A stretch of DNA of 46,186 nt, taken from NCBI GenBank assembly GCA_937941765.1, contig CALDGQ010000085.1, positions 1-46,186 of the forward strand, written 5' to 3'. This stretch comes from an uncultured Saprospiraceae bacterium (GTDB lineage: Bacteria > Bacteroidota > Bacteroidia > Chitinophagales > Saprospiraceae). Positions within the stretch are counted from its first letter, which is position 1. Each line of letters starts with the position of its first letter. Of the stretch, positions 1 to 8,485 are shown piece after piece. The translations under genes were made by a program, and so were the position numbers. The notes beneath the pieces were generated by a model that saw only the letters and a program-made list of their open reading frames with translations, was not told the DNA's origin and did no database searches.

Positions 1-2609
1 GTGAGCCTTCTTCAACTACTGTAGATGCTTCTGCTGGAAGTGTTGCTGATGTTGACTTTGGTTACTACATCGATCCAGCTGCAGTTGGAAACTATGTTTG
101 GGAAGATACAAACGGTGATGGTATCCAAGATGCTGGTGAGCTAGGTATTGCAGGTGTAGCTGTTACTTTAGAAATTGATTATGATGGTGACGGTGCTGCT
201 GAAGTAACTTTGGTAACAACTACAGATGCAAATGGTCACTACAGTTTCGACAACTTATTGTTAGACGAAGATTATGCAGCAAGTGGAAATGGGCCAATTT
301 ACACCATCAGTGCTGCTGCGCCTACAGGTTATATCGCTACCATGATTGATGTAAACAGCAATGGCAATGGCAATGACATGGAAGATTCAGAAGACCCTAC
401 TGGAACCGTTGCAATGGTAGCACAAGGAGCGGAGAATACGACTGCCAATGCAGATCCAACCATGGAAGCAATGGAAGCATCTTATGACTTTGGATTTGTT
501 GGAACCAACACAACTGAAGCAGTTTGTGATTTCAATAATACACCATACGAAACACCAGTAAGTGGAGATGTAACGACCAATGATTTTGATGCAGAAGACG
601 ATACGCAAGTGTCATTTACCCCAGTTGGAACGAATGGTGGAATGGATCCTCTTGAAGGAACAGTTGTTCTTAACAATGATGGTACGTACACTTATACACC
701 ACCTACTGGCTTTAGTGGAGAGACTTCATTTGATTACATAGCATGTGATGATGGTACGCCGGTAGCATGTGATACTGCAACAGTATTTATCGAAGTATTA
801 CCACCAGTAAGTGTGGAAGGAAGTCCAATCATTGCAAATATTGATGCAACCGAAGGAGACTGTACATTGCCAACTGAAGGTAACTTGTTAGCAAATGATT
901 TTGATCCAGACGGAAGAGTACTGTCAGTTTCAACCACGATGAGCGCAGCTACCGTGTCAGGTGTTGATCAAGCAGGAAATACTATAGCGAATGCAGGTAC
1001 ATTGACCATTAATTCAGATGGTACATATGTATTTACACCAACTGGCTCCTTTGTAGGTGTGGTGATGCAATCTTACACTATTACGACAGCAAATTTACCA
1101 GCGGAAACGGATGATGCGATTTTAGAAATCACCGTTGCATGCCACATTGATAACACAACATTTGCAACTGATGATGCAAATGTGACAGATGTAGGTGTTC
1201 CAGTAAGTGATGATATCATGACAAACGATGCGGATATTGAAACGGATAATACAACGATTACAGGATTTGATTTTGATACAGATGGGGATGGAGCTTCAGA
1301 TAGTCCAGCGACAATTAGCACGCCTACTGCAATTGGTGGTTTCGATGACACTGGAGCTTTTGTTCCGAATGCAGGTGATTTGACGATCAACCCTGATGGA
1401 ACTTATACCTTCGAACCTAATCCAACTTTTGTAGGAAACGTGGTGGTTACTTATACCAAATGTGATGATGGTTCGCCACAAGCATGTGATGATGCGACCT
1501 TAGTGATTACGATCTTGGATGTGAGAAGAGATTATGGGGATGCACCAGTTGCTTACCCAGAAGCTTGGCATAGAGCAATGACGGATACAGACAGTGATGG
1601 CGCTTTAGATGGTGCGACTGATGTTTGGCTTGGAACCAATACAAGTTTCGAATTCACGCAACCATACAGTGGAACTGCAACAGGAGATACAAATGATGAT
1701 GCGATTTCTTTTGGTCCAAATGCGGGACAATTCCCAATGACAGCAACACCAGGAGAAACTTTCAACTTAGACATCACTGTGAATTCTACCAGTCCTGATC
1801 TTGTTTTCTGGGGACTTTGGATTGACTGGAATGATGATGGAACTTACGATGATTTCTTTAATGGTTCAGCAGTGACAGCAAGTCCAGCTACTTCAACAAT
1901 CGCTATTACAACTCCGGGGACGGCAGGTTCTACAGATGTAAATGTAAGACTTCGTGCAGACGATGACCCATTTGTTGAGGCAGATTCAATTGGTGGAAAA
2001 ACCAATGGAGAAATCGAAGACTACCAAGCATTCGTTGTATTGCCGATTGAGTTGAGCACTTTCAGAGCCATCAAAGAGGACTGTGATGTACGTTTGATTT
2101 GGGCTACTGAATCTGAAAAGAACTTCAAGCATTTCGAAATTGAAAGATCAGAAGATGGAAGAGTTTATAAAACAATTGAAATCATTGAAGGAAGAGGTAC
2201 TGAAACTACTACAACATCGTATAGCTACTTTGATACTGATGCAGCAACAAATAATTATTACCGTTTGAAAACAGTTGATGAAGATGGTTCATTTGCCTAC
2301 TCAAAAGTTGTTCAGATGCATACAGATTGTGAGGATACTGTTACTGAAATTCTGGTTTATCCGAATCCAATTAGCGACAGCCAATCAACACTGAATGTAG
2401 AATTAACGACTGCTTTAGAGACTGTCGGACAAGTAAAAGTTTACGATGAAATTGGTAGAGAATTATTGAATTTCCCAGTTGATTTATTGCAAGGGAAAAA
2501 CTCAGTTGGATTAGATATCTCTAATTTACCTGCAGGTATTTATTCTTTGAATATTTCATTACAGAGAGGAAAGTCAGTTACTAAGCAATTTGTAATTGTT
2601 GCCAAATAA
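1..2609 (+). CDS. T9SS-secreted multidomain surface protein (5'-truncated by window edge)
   Basis: The open frame enters from the left edge (first full codon at base 3), so the true start lies outside the window. In order, I see a SdrD B-like segment (motif WEDTNGDGIQDAGE near bases 100-150, repeated acidic Asp/Asn-Gly calcium-type loops), three Ig/cadherin-like repeats of the tandem-95 type (about bases 525-800, 820-1140 and 1150-1520; each has NDGTYTYTP or a close variant), a GEVED-type domain (about 1530-2035; DYGDAPVAYP start, WIDWNDDG core, EIEDYQ end), the fibronectin-like module common just before Bacteroidota sorting domains (IERSEDG, YYRLKTVDEDG), and a type-A T9SS sorting domain (VYPNPISD to the C-terminus). 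By family knowledge this is exported through the outer membrane and attached or released at the surface. It is probably an adhesin; no catalytic domain is visible in this part. Confidence 0.9.
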   Translation, partial: EPSSTTVDASAGSVADVDFGYYIDPAAVGNYVWEDTNGDGIQDAGELGIAGVAVTLEIDYDGDGAAEVTLVTTTDANGHYSFDNLLLDEDYAASGNGPIYTISAAAPTGYIATMIDVNSNGNGNDMEDSEDPTGTVAMVAQGAENTTANADPTMEAMEASYDFGFVGTNTTEAVCDFNNTPYETPVSGDVTTNDFDAEDDTQVSFTPVGTNGGMDPLEGTVVLNNDGTYTYTPPTGFSGETSFDYIACDDGTPVACDTATVFIEVLPPVSVEGSPIIANIDATEGDCTLPTEGNLLANDFDPDGRVLSVSTTMSAATVSGVDQAGNTIANAGTLTINSDGTYVFTPTGSFVGVVMQSYTITTANLPAETDDAILEITVACHIDNTTFATDDANVTDVGVPVSDDIMTNDADIETDNTTITGFDFDTDGDGASDSPATISTPTAIGGFDDTGAFVPNAGDLTINPDGTYTFEPNPTFVGNVVVTYTKCDDGSPQACDDATLVITILDVRRDYGDAPVAYPEAWHRAMTDTDSDGALDGATDVWLGTNTSFEFTQPYSGTATGDTNDDAISFGPNAGQFPMTATPGETFNLDITVNSTSPDLVFWGLWIDWNDDGTYDDFFNGSAVTASPATSTIAITTPGTAGSTDVNVRLRADDDPFVEADSIGGKTNGEIEDYQAFVVLPIELSTFRAIKEDCDVRLIWATESEKNFKHFEIERSEDGRVYKTIEIIEGRGTETTTTSYSYFDTDAATNNYYRLKTVDEDGSFAYSKVVQMHTDCEDTVTEILVYPNPISDSQSTLNVELTTALETVGQVKVYDEIGRELLNFPVDLLQGKNSVGLDISNLPAGIYSLNISLQRGKSVTKQFVIVAK

Positions 2610-2614
2610 AATTT

Positions 2615-2656
2615 AAAAGAGACTTTTTCTTAATCGAGGAAGTCTCTTTTTTAACC
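2615..2656 (+). terminator. Rho-independent terminator of the surface-protein gene
   Basis: A perfect 11-bp inverted repeat (AAAAGAGACTT at 2615-2625, AAGTCTCTTTT at 2640-2650) with a 14-nt loop and a T run begins six bases after the stop codon of the upstream gene. It is a standard intrinsic terminator for the plus-strand transcript. Confidence 0.85.
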
Positions 2657-2714
2657 AAAAGTTTATATACTGAACTACACCTCTAAATGTGAGGTAGTTA
2701 AAAGATGTTTATCA

Positions 2715-2764
2715 TAACTTTGCTTTAGCACCCTATTTGAGGCTTCTCAAATAGGGTCTTTTTT
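2715..2764 (+). terminator. Second strong hairpin with T-run, preceded by a promoter-like TAACTTTG
   Basis: A perfect 12-bp stem (ACCCTATTTGAG at 2730-2741, CTCAAATAGGGT at 2746-2757) closes on a GCTT tetraloop and is followed by a T-rich tail. It is oriented for plus-strand transcripts; the minus-strand RNA would lack a U tract. Bases 2715-2722 read TAACTTTG, matching the Bacteroidota -7 element TAnnTTTG, and would place a start point near the base of the hairpin. I see no good -33 element. It is either a back-up terminator for the gene ending at 2609 or a very short hairpin RNA. Confidence 0.6.
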
Positions 2765-2782
2765 ATGTAATGAAGTCGATAA

Positions 2783-4009
2783 TTAAGCCTCATATTCCAC
2801 TTTCTCATTTTTAAACAATAACACAAAAAGTACCATCACCACTACCGCAAATATCGCTGGCCAAATCCAAATGGCATTCCAATTATGAACACCTTCTGAA
2901 ACTAAGTTTTGATCGGTTATCATTCCTGCTACTTTGAAACCAATCAACATCCCTACTCCATAAGTTGCTAAAGTAATCAAACCTTGTGCTGCACTTTTGA
3001 CATGTTCTCCCGCTTTTGAATCGGTATAAATTTGCCCTGAAACAAAAAAGAAATCATAGCAAATTCCATGCAATGCAATTCCTAAAATCAACATGAAGGA
3101 TAGTTCTCCTGCATTTCCATAAGCGAATAAAATGTATCGTAAAGTCCATGCAAGCATCCCAACTGCCAATGTCCATTTGATACCAAAACGTTTGAAAAAT
3201 ATTGGAAGTAATAGCATAAATAGCACTTCTGATCCTTGTCCGATCGTCATTTTACCCGTTGCATTGGCCATCCCAGATTCTACTAGAAATGGATTCGCTT
3301 GAGAATAATAAAATGCCAATGGAATACAAATCAAAATTGAAGAAAGGAAGAAAACTAAAAAATTACGATCTTTTAACAATGCTAATGCGTCCAGTCCTAA
3401 GATATCGCTAATCTTGACATCCCCTCCTTTTGCAGATGGCGGTGTTGCTGGTAAAAAGAAACTCATAATTCCTAAAATAGCAGAAGAAATCGCTACCATT
3501 AAAAATGTATTTTTCAACATTCCATTTGCAACTCCATCAGGACTGTCCCATGCAAATGCGAAACTGATTAACAATCCAGCTACGATCCAACCGACGGTTC
3601 CCCACAATCTGACATGTGCAAATTCTTTTGCTGGATCTTTCATCTGTCTAAATGAAACTGAGTTCACCAAAGCCAATGTTGGCATATAGATAATCATATA
3701 CATTAAAACGAATGGATAAAAACTGTCAAAAGCATCCGCAGTATATAGGAGATACATCAACCCTGCACCTAACAAATGCAGCACGCCCAATATTTTTTCT
3801 GCATTGAAATATCTATCCGCAATTAGACCAATAATAAAAGGGGCTATGATCGCTCCCCAAGATTGTGTTGAATAAGCTTGTCCGATTTGACCACCATTTG
3901 CTTTTAAAGCAGTTCCTAAATAAGTACCCATCGTTACAAACCAACCTCCCCAAATGAAAAATTCGAGAAACATCATTATGGAGAGTTGAACTTTTAAACC
4001 TGTTTTCAT
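2783..4009 (-). CDS. NupG-like MFS transporter (nucleoside:H+ symporter family)
   Basis: This 408-residue polytopic inner-membrane protein has about twelve hydrophobic segments and no signal peptide. The N-terminus (KVQLSIMMFLEFFIWGGWFV), the loop GLIADRYFNAEK after helix 2, and the VRLWGTVGWI segment near residue 133 are typical of the Nuc_H_symport branch of the major facilitator superfamily. Family members import nucleosides or other sugars with protons. In Bacteroidota this branch is often found beside sugar-degrading lipoproteins. Here it lies 148 bp downstream of, and on the same strand as, a DUF1080-containing lipoprotein gene, so co-transcription is plausible. The substrate cannot be read from sequence; a carbohydrate released by the neighbour is my inference. 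The length is normal for the family. Confidence 0.85.
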   Translation of the reverse strand: MKTGLKVQLSIMMFLEFFIWGGWFVTMGTYLGTALKANGGQIGQAYSTQSWGAIIAPFIIGLIADRYFNAEKILGVLHLLGAGLMYLLYTADAFDSFYPFVLMYMIIYMPTLALVNSVSFRQMKDPAKEFAHVRLWGTVGWIVAGLLISFAFAWDSPDGVANGMLKNTFLMVAISSAILGIMSFFLPATPPSAKGGDVKISDILGLDALALLKDRNFLVFFLSSILICIPLAFYYSQANPFLVESGMANATGKMTIGQGSEVLFMLLLPIFFKRFGIKWTLAVGMLAWTLRYILFAYGNAGELSFMLILGIALHGICYDFFFVSGQIYTDSKAGEHVKSAAQGLITLATYGVGMLIGFKVAGMITDQNLVSEGVHNWNAIWIWPAIFAVVVMVLFVLLFKNEKVEYEA

Positions 4010-4029
4010 ACTATTTGATTTATGATTTT

Positions 4030-4116
4030 ATGATGTATGATGTAAGATATGACGACCAATACTTATGCACACGTGAGCAATGCGAATCGACGGTCATATC
4101 ATAAATCATACATCAT
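4030..4116. repeat. Long imperfect inverted repeat between two minus-strand genes
   Basis: Arms of 24 bp at 4030-4053 and 4093-4116 are complementary at 22 of 24 positions and flank a 39-base loop. The arms are built of a short TATGAT-like unit (ATGATGTATGAT), which also continues outward on both sides. It fills most of the gap between the DUF1080 lipoprotein gene and the MFS gene. It could be an mRNA processing or attenuation hairpin, or a copy of a dispersed intergenic palindrome. No second copy is visible elsewhere in this window. Confidence 0.6.
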
Positions 4117-4157
4117 ACATTTGAAAGAGCTTTAGCGATTGAAAAAATTATCATCAA

Positions 4158-7100
4158 TCAATTAAGTTCCTTAATTTTTATATTCCGATACCAAACCTTA
4201 TCTCCATGATCTTGCAATGAAATATGCCCTTCTTTTCCAATTCCAAATGCTTTCATTTCGTGGAATTTAGAATTCTTCACCATGGTATCCCATTTATCTG
4301 TCCACAATTCATATGCAACGACTTTATGTCCATTCAGCCAATGTTCTACTTTTCCATTGTTGATAATTAGTCGGACTTTGTTCCATTCACCAGCAGGTTT
4401 GACTGTTGCATATTTGCATTCGATCATATCATATAAATCACCTGCCCGATGTGTTTTGATGGTAGCATCTGGATGACAAGTATTGTCCAGCACTTGCATC
4501 TCCGGACCAGTTTGCCATACGAATTCATACTCATCTGATTCGATTACATTGTAGATGATTCCACTATTTCCGCAATTGCTGATTTTCCATTCTAGATTTA
4601 GTTCATAATTTTTGTAAGACTTGTCGGTGATGATATCTCCACCATCTTTCACTTGCCAGGTTCCATCATTTCTTGGTGTTGCATTTAACATTAAATTTCC
4701 GTTTTGCACTTGCCAACTAGCGCCTATTGATTGTTTGTTAAAATTTCTCCAACCAGTGGTTGTTTTTCCATCGAATAGTAATTTCCAGCCATTTGCTTTT
4801 TCACTATCTGACAAAGTGTTGGCAGCTAATAATGCAGTCGTTACTTCATTTGCAAAACCTTTTTGATTTGTTGGAATTGAATTCATTGTATACCAAGCTT
4901 CAGTTGACCATAAACCATTTCCTTTTTCACTAATCATGTGATCTTTCAAATGCACATAAATGACATGATCTGGTTTCATTCCTCCTAATTCCAAAAAGAC
5001 TCGTTTTCTATCTTTAGATAAATTGACAGAGCGGATTGGCAGTGGTTTTTCATCAACTTTAGGACCACCATAAGCAGCAGTTGGGACGTATTTCCATTGT
5101 TTGATTTCGTAAATACTTTTGTCCATCCCATCACCTGCTCGCAATGGCTCTGTGAATTCAATTTCAATTCCATTTGATTTTGCTTTTACTGCTAACATTT
5201 CAAACGCGGATTTTCCATTGTACTTTAATCGTTGTAGACCGTACCACAAAGTTCCATCGTGACGCCAGTTACCAGTTGAACCGATACCTCCTACATACAA
5301 TGCACCATCAGGTCCCCAACGCAATCTATTGACACCAGATTCTAATCCTTGAATAAAACGGAAAACAGCACCTTGATATTCGCCATTTACTTTTTCCACA
5401 AAAACTCTTTTGACACCACCATTTGTTACCTCCCCATGAATCATTTGTCCTTCATACGGGCCGTCATTAATATAAGTAGGTGAGCTTGGAGAATTTCCGA
5501 TTTCATCTTGTGGCAACCACACTACTGGTTTTTTCTCTTTCAAATTCGCAGTTCCCTCAAAATCAACGGCTCTAGAGCCAAACCAAGCTCCCTTTGAAAC
5601 ATGGACAATTTTAGAAGCGGGTAACCAATCTCCTTGATTATCAGCAATAAAAACTTCGTTATCAACTCCAATCCCTACGCCATTAGGTGTTCTTAATCCA
5701 TTGGCAATAAATTCAATCTCACCAGTTGCTTTCGATATCCTAACAGCGCTTCCACGACCTTCTTGAATATTTTCCCCACTTGCACCTCCAGGCTGGATTG
5801 GAATCGCCAACGCCGCATAGAAATAGCCATCTTTATATTCTAATCCAAATGCAAATTCGTGGAAATTCGCAGACACATTCCACGCATTGCAAACGGTATG
5901 ATAGGCATCAATAATGTCATCACCGTTGGTATCGACCAATCTCGTTAATTCCTGTTTTTGTAAGACATATATTTCTCCATCCACTACTTTTAAACCAAGT
6001 GGTTCTGCCAATCCATGAGCAATTTTCATGTAACTCATTTTAGAAGGATCACCAGAATCAGCATTATTAACAACATGAACTGCACCTTCAGCATCCCAGG
6101 TGCTAACAACCAATCTACCATCATTTAAAAAATCCAATCCGCCAACTTTTGGGAGAAAATCATCTGGTCGGGCTTGAGATAAATCATAGGCTGGGTGAAC
6201 CGCATTTAATGCAAATCCATCACCCGGAATTTTAATTGCCGAAGCCATTGGCAAGGTATTTTTACCAGTTGGTGCATCTTTGCTTCCATGCTTTATCATT
6301 GTTGGTGGGACAGTCACAAAATTCTCTCCTTCCTTCATTTGAAAAGCAATTCCTTTTCCACCTTTTCCTTGGAAAAAATCGATTCGAAATGGGTAATGTC
6401 CTTTTTTCAAATCAATTCTCATATCTTTTGCATCGTATCCATGTAAGCCGCCATTATCAATCACTAATTGATTGTCGATATACAACCAAGAACCATCATC
6501 ACTAACAATTCTAAAAGTGTATTCTTTGTCTTCTTTAATTTCCAAATAACCATCAAAAACAATTGCAAAATCTTCTTGAAGCACAGAGAAATCTCCACCT
6601 TGCACTGATAAATTTGCCATAATTCCTTTATGCGTAGGTTTTCTTCCCTTTACATTTGGCATATCTAAAATAGCATTTTTATACTGATAAGTTCTGGTCG
6701 CAGCACCCGGACGCAATCCTAAATTTTTAATATCCAGTATTGGTTTTACGTCTCCTGAAAATTTTTCCAATTGCGACTCCCCGGTTGCTTTCGCTTTTGC
6801 TTCTTCCTCTTTATCCAAGTCCATGATATATTCGACCATCACGGTTATATCTTCTTTAGGAACTTCTGGGTGCGCATTCATAACAGTACTTCCCCAAACA
6901 CCTGATCCACCTTCGTAAACTTTATTTACCAACATTTTTCTGTTGGACTCGATGTTCTCATACTTACGGGCAACATCCATATAGGAAGGACCGATTGTCG
7001 TTTGGTTGATATTGTGACAAGTTTTACAATCATTTCTATAGATCAATTTGTAACCTTGCGGAATACTAGAATCTTCCTCTTCTTGATCGACCGCATTAGG

Positions 7101-7844
7101 ATTACTTAACAATGCTTTGTCAGAAAAATAACTAACTAATTTTGTTGACCCATTTGACTTTAAATTTAGCAAACCATCTACCTCGAGTACTTGGACATTG
7201 CTTTCTTGACGTGGCGATTTATTTATAATTTTGTAAGCACCTTCAGACTCAATCATATTTTCCATTGGGATAGAATTCAGATTGCATTTTAGACTTACGG
7301 TCACTCCATCTGGAATATTTGCAGTTGTAAATGTTCTTTCAAAACCATGTTGTCCGGTTTCGTTGGATACGTATTCAGGTTGTTCGGTAATCTGAATTGT
7401 TTTCCCATTTTCCAAAACAAGATCGTACATCAATTGTGCATGGCTATTGACAATTTGATGACCTCGATATTGTGTTTTGAAATTTACGGCCGTGCCTCCC
7501 TTTTTGACTTCCCAAGGTTGTGCATATTTGTTGACCATATAGTCTTTACCAATTGTTGTTGGTTGCGGTCCGTGAACCGTGGTATAAACAGCTCCATCAA
7601 AATTGACATTTCCTTTCCACACCTTATATAACGAACAATCACTTGCACTATAGGCCGCCCACATATTGTCATCCAATGCCATGGTTACCATTCTTGGTTT
7701 CGCGTCAAGAACCGACCGAAAAATGAAGGGTTCGTATGGACGAATTATTTTATTTAAATCGGAAGTAGTCGTCGAATCTTGTTGACATCCGAATGACAGG
7801 CATACTATAGAAAATAGTACCAACCAGTTAAGTTGTTTTCTCAT
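4158..7844 (-). CDS. Lipoprotein fusing cytochrome c, PA14, sugar-dehydrogenase-like propeller and DUF1080
   Basis: A 1228-residue protein with an SPII signal (lipobox LSFGC, acylated Cys at residue 20), so it is membrane-anchored on the periplasmic or outer side. Domains in order: an unassigned beta-rich N-terminal region (about 30-265); a cytochrome c domain with heme motif CKTCH near 272-276 and a Met near 316 as possible axial ligand; a PA14 carbohydrate-binding domain (about 395-515; FRIVSDDGSWLYID); a glucose/sorbosone-dehydrogenase-like beta-propeller (about 540-900); an Ig-like linker; and a C-terminal DUF1080 / 3-keto-disaccharide hydrolase-type domain (about 1020-1228; GWKLLFDGKTTTGW at its start). 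Taken together this suggests oxidation of a sugar with electron transfer to heme c, followed by cleavage of a keto-sugar glycoside. That scheme is inference. It is probably transcribed with the downstream MFS gene. The start is an ATG directly before the signal peptide. Confidence 0.85.
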   Translation of the reverse strand: MRKQLNWLVLFSIVCLSFGCQQDSTTTSDLNKIIRPYEPFIFRSVLDAKPRMVTMALDDNMWAAYSASDCSLYKVWKGNVNFDGAVYTTVHGPQPTTIGKDYMVNKYAQPWEVKKGGTAVNFKTQYRGHQIVNSHAQLMYDLVLENGKTIQITEQPEYVSNETGQHGFERTFTTANIPDGVTVSLKCNLNSIPMENMIESEGAYKIINKSPRQESNVQVLEVDGLLNLKSNGSTKLVSYFSDKALLSNPNAVDQEEEDSSIPQGYKLIYRNDCKTCHNINQTTIGPSYMDVARKYENIESNRKMLVNKVYEGGSGVWGSTVMNAHPEVPKEDITVMVEYIMDLDKEEEAKAKATGESQLEKFSGDVKPILDIKNLGLRPGAATRTYQYKNAILDMPNVKGRKPTHKGIMANLSVQGGDFSVLQEDFAIVFDGYLEIKEDKEYTFRIVSDDGSWLYIDNQLVIDNGGLHGYDAKDMRIDLKKGHYPFRIDFFQGKGGKGIAFQMKEGENFVTVPPTMIKHGSKDAPTGKNTLPMASAIKIPGDGFALNAVHPAYDLSQARPDDFLPKVGGLDFLNDGRLVVSTWDAEGAVHVVNNADSGDPSKMSYMKIAHGLAEPLGLKVVDGEIYVLQKQELTRLVDTNGDDIIDAYHTVCNAWNVSANFHEFAFGLEYKDGYFYAALAIPIQPGGASGENIQEGRGSAVRISKATGEIEFIANGLRTPNGVGIGVDNEVFIADNQGDWLPASKIVHVSKGAWFGSRAVDFEGTANLKEKKPVVWLPQDEIGNSPSSPTYINDGPYEGQMIHGEVTNGGVKRVFVEKVNGEYQGAVFRFIQGLESGVNRLRWGPDGALYVGGIGSTGNWRHDGTLWYGLQRLKYNGKSAFEMLAVKAKSNGIEIEFTEPLRAGDGMDKSIYEIKQWKYVPTAAYGGPKVDEKPLPIRSVNLSKDRKRVFLELGGMKPDHVIYVHLKDHMISEKGNGLWSTEAWYTMNSIPTNQKGFANEVTTALLAANTLSDSEKANGWKLLFDGKTTTGWRNFNKQSIGASWQVQNGNLMLNATPRNDGTWQVKDGGDIITDKSYKNYELNLEWKISNCGNSGIIYNVIESDEYEFVWQTGPEMQVLDNTCHPDATIKTHRAGDLYDMIECKYATVKPAGEWNKVRLIINNGKVEHWLNGHKVVAYELWTDKWDTMVKNSKFHEMKAFGIGKEGHISLQDHGDKVWYRNIKIKELN

Positions 7845-7936
7845 TTTGGCTTTTCGTTAGTTTAGGCGAACAAAATAGAATAATATATTGGGAGATTAGT
7901 GGAATGCGATAGGAAAAAAGTAGTAAGCATAATTAT

Positions 7937-7968
7937 TTTTAATGATATCCAGTAATTTCTTAGATTTG
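7937..7968 (+). promoter_or_regulatory. Candidate Bacteroidota-type promoter for the SnoaL-like gene
   Basis: TAGATTTG at 7961-7968 matches the -7 consensus TAnnTTTG. A TTTT tract at 7937-7940, 20 bases upstream, is one base off the -33 consensus TTTG. Transcription would start near 7975, about 40 bases before the proposed start codon. Confidence 0.45.
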
Positions 7969-8013
7969 AAGAAAATGATATAATCGATTTTATCACTAAA
8001 ACGCTTATAAAAA

Positions 8014-8403
8014 TTGATCAAAGAAAAAATAATACACGAATTTATTGACCAAATTTGGAATAATCAACGGAAAGATTTAGTTGAAAAATTTGTTGCCAAT
8101 GAATACCAAATCCATCTGGATACGGGAGATAATTGGGAAGGAAAAAAGTTAAATCATATAGCCTTCAAAGAAAGATTGGACTTCTCTTTCAATTCCTTTC
8201 CGGATATGAATTTCGAAATCACATCAGCAATTGAAGAAGAAAATCATGTTGCCATTACTTGGATTTTAACCGGAACGAATCTCGGTAAAATCGGTGACTT
8301 CCAACCGACCAATCAAAAAATTAATACCAATGGAATGACCATTTATTACTTTAAAGATAATATCATAACAGGACCACACAGGTCTTTGATCGAAACAAAG
8401 TGA
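8014..8403 (+). CDS. SnoaL-like / ester-cyclase-type NTF2-fold protein
   Basis: A 129-residue soluble protein with no signal peptide. The pattern is that of a SnoaL-like polyketide-cyclase / NTF2-fold protein: an N-terminal helix (FIDQIWNNQRKDLVEKFV), FKERLDFSFNSFPDMNFEI in the middle, and the closing strands TWILTGTNLGKIGDFQPT and GMTIYYFKDNII. Family members bind small hydrophobic molecules, and many have no known reaction. The only reasonable start is a TTG at 8014: an in-frame stop lies immediately upstream (8008-8010), and the first in-frame ATG is too deep in the fold. A likely promoter lies at 7937-7968. It is followed 82 bp later by an MBL-fold hydrolase with its own promoter-like sequence, so co-function is not certain. 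Confidence 0.75.
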   Translation: MIKEKIIHEFIDQIWNNQRKDLVEKFVANEYQIHLDTGDNWEGKKLNHIAFKERLDFSFNSFPDMNFEITSAIEEENHVAITWILTGTNLGKIGDFQPTNQKINTNGMTIYYFKDNIITGPHRSLIETK

Positions 8404-8427
8404 TGAAACAACTAGGATTTATTTAAA

Positions 8428-8458
8428 TTTTATTGAAAAATAGTTGATTTTATATTTG
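8428..8458 (+). promoter_or_regulatory. Candidate Bacteroidota-type promoter for the MBL hydrolase gene
   Basis: TATATTTG at 8451-8458 matches TAnnTTTG exactly. TTTT at 8428-8431, 19 bases upstream, is close to the -33 element TTTG. The predicted start point near 8465 would leave a short leader of about 20 bases before the ATG at 8486. Confidence 0.5.
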
Positions 8459-8485
8459 TAAAAAACCTTATATCAAACAAGATAA

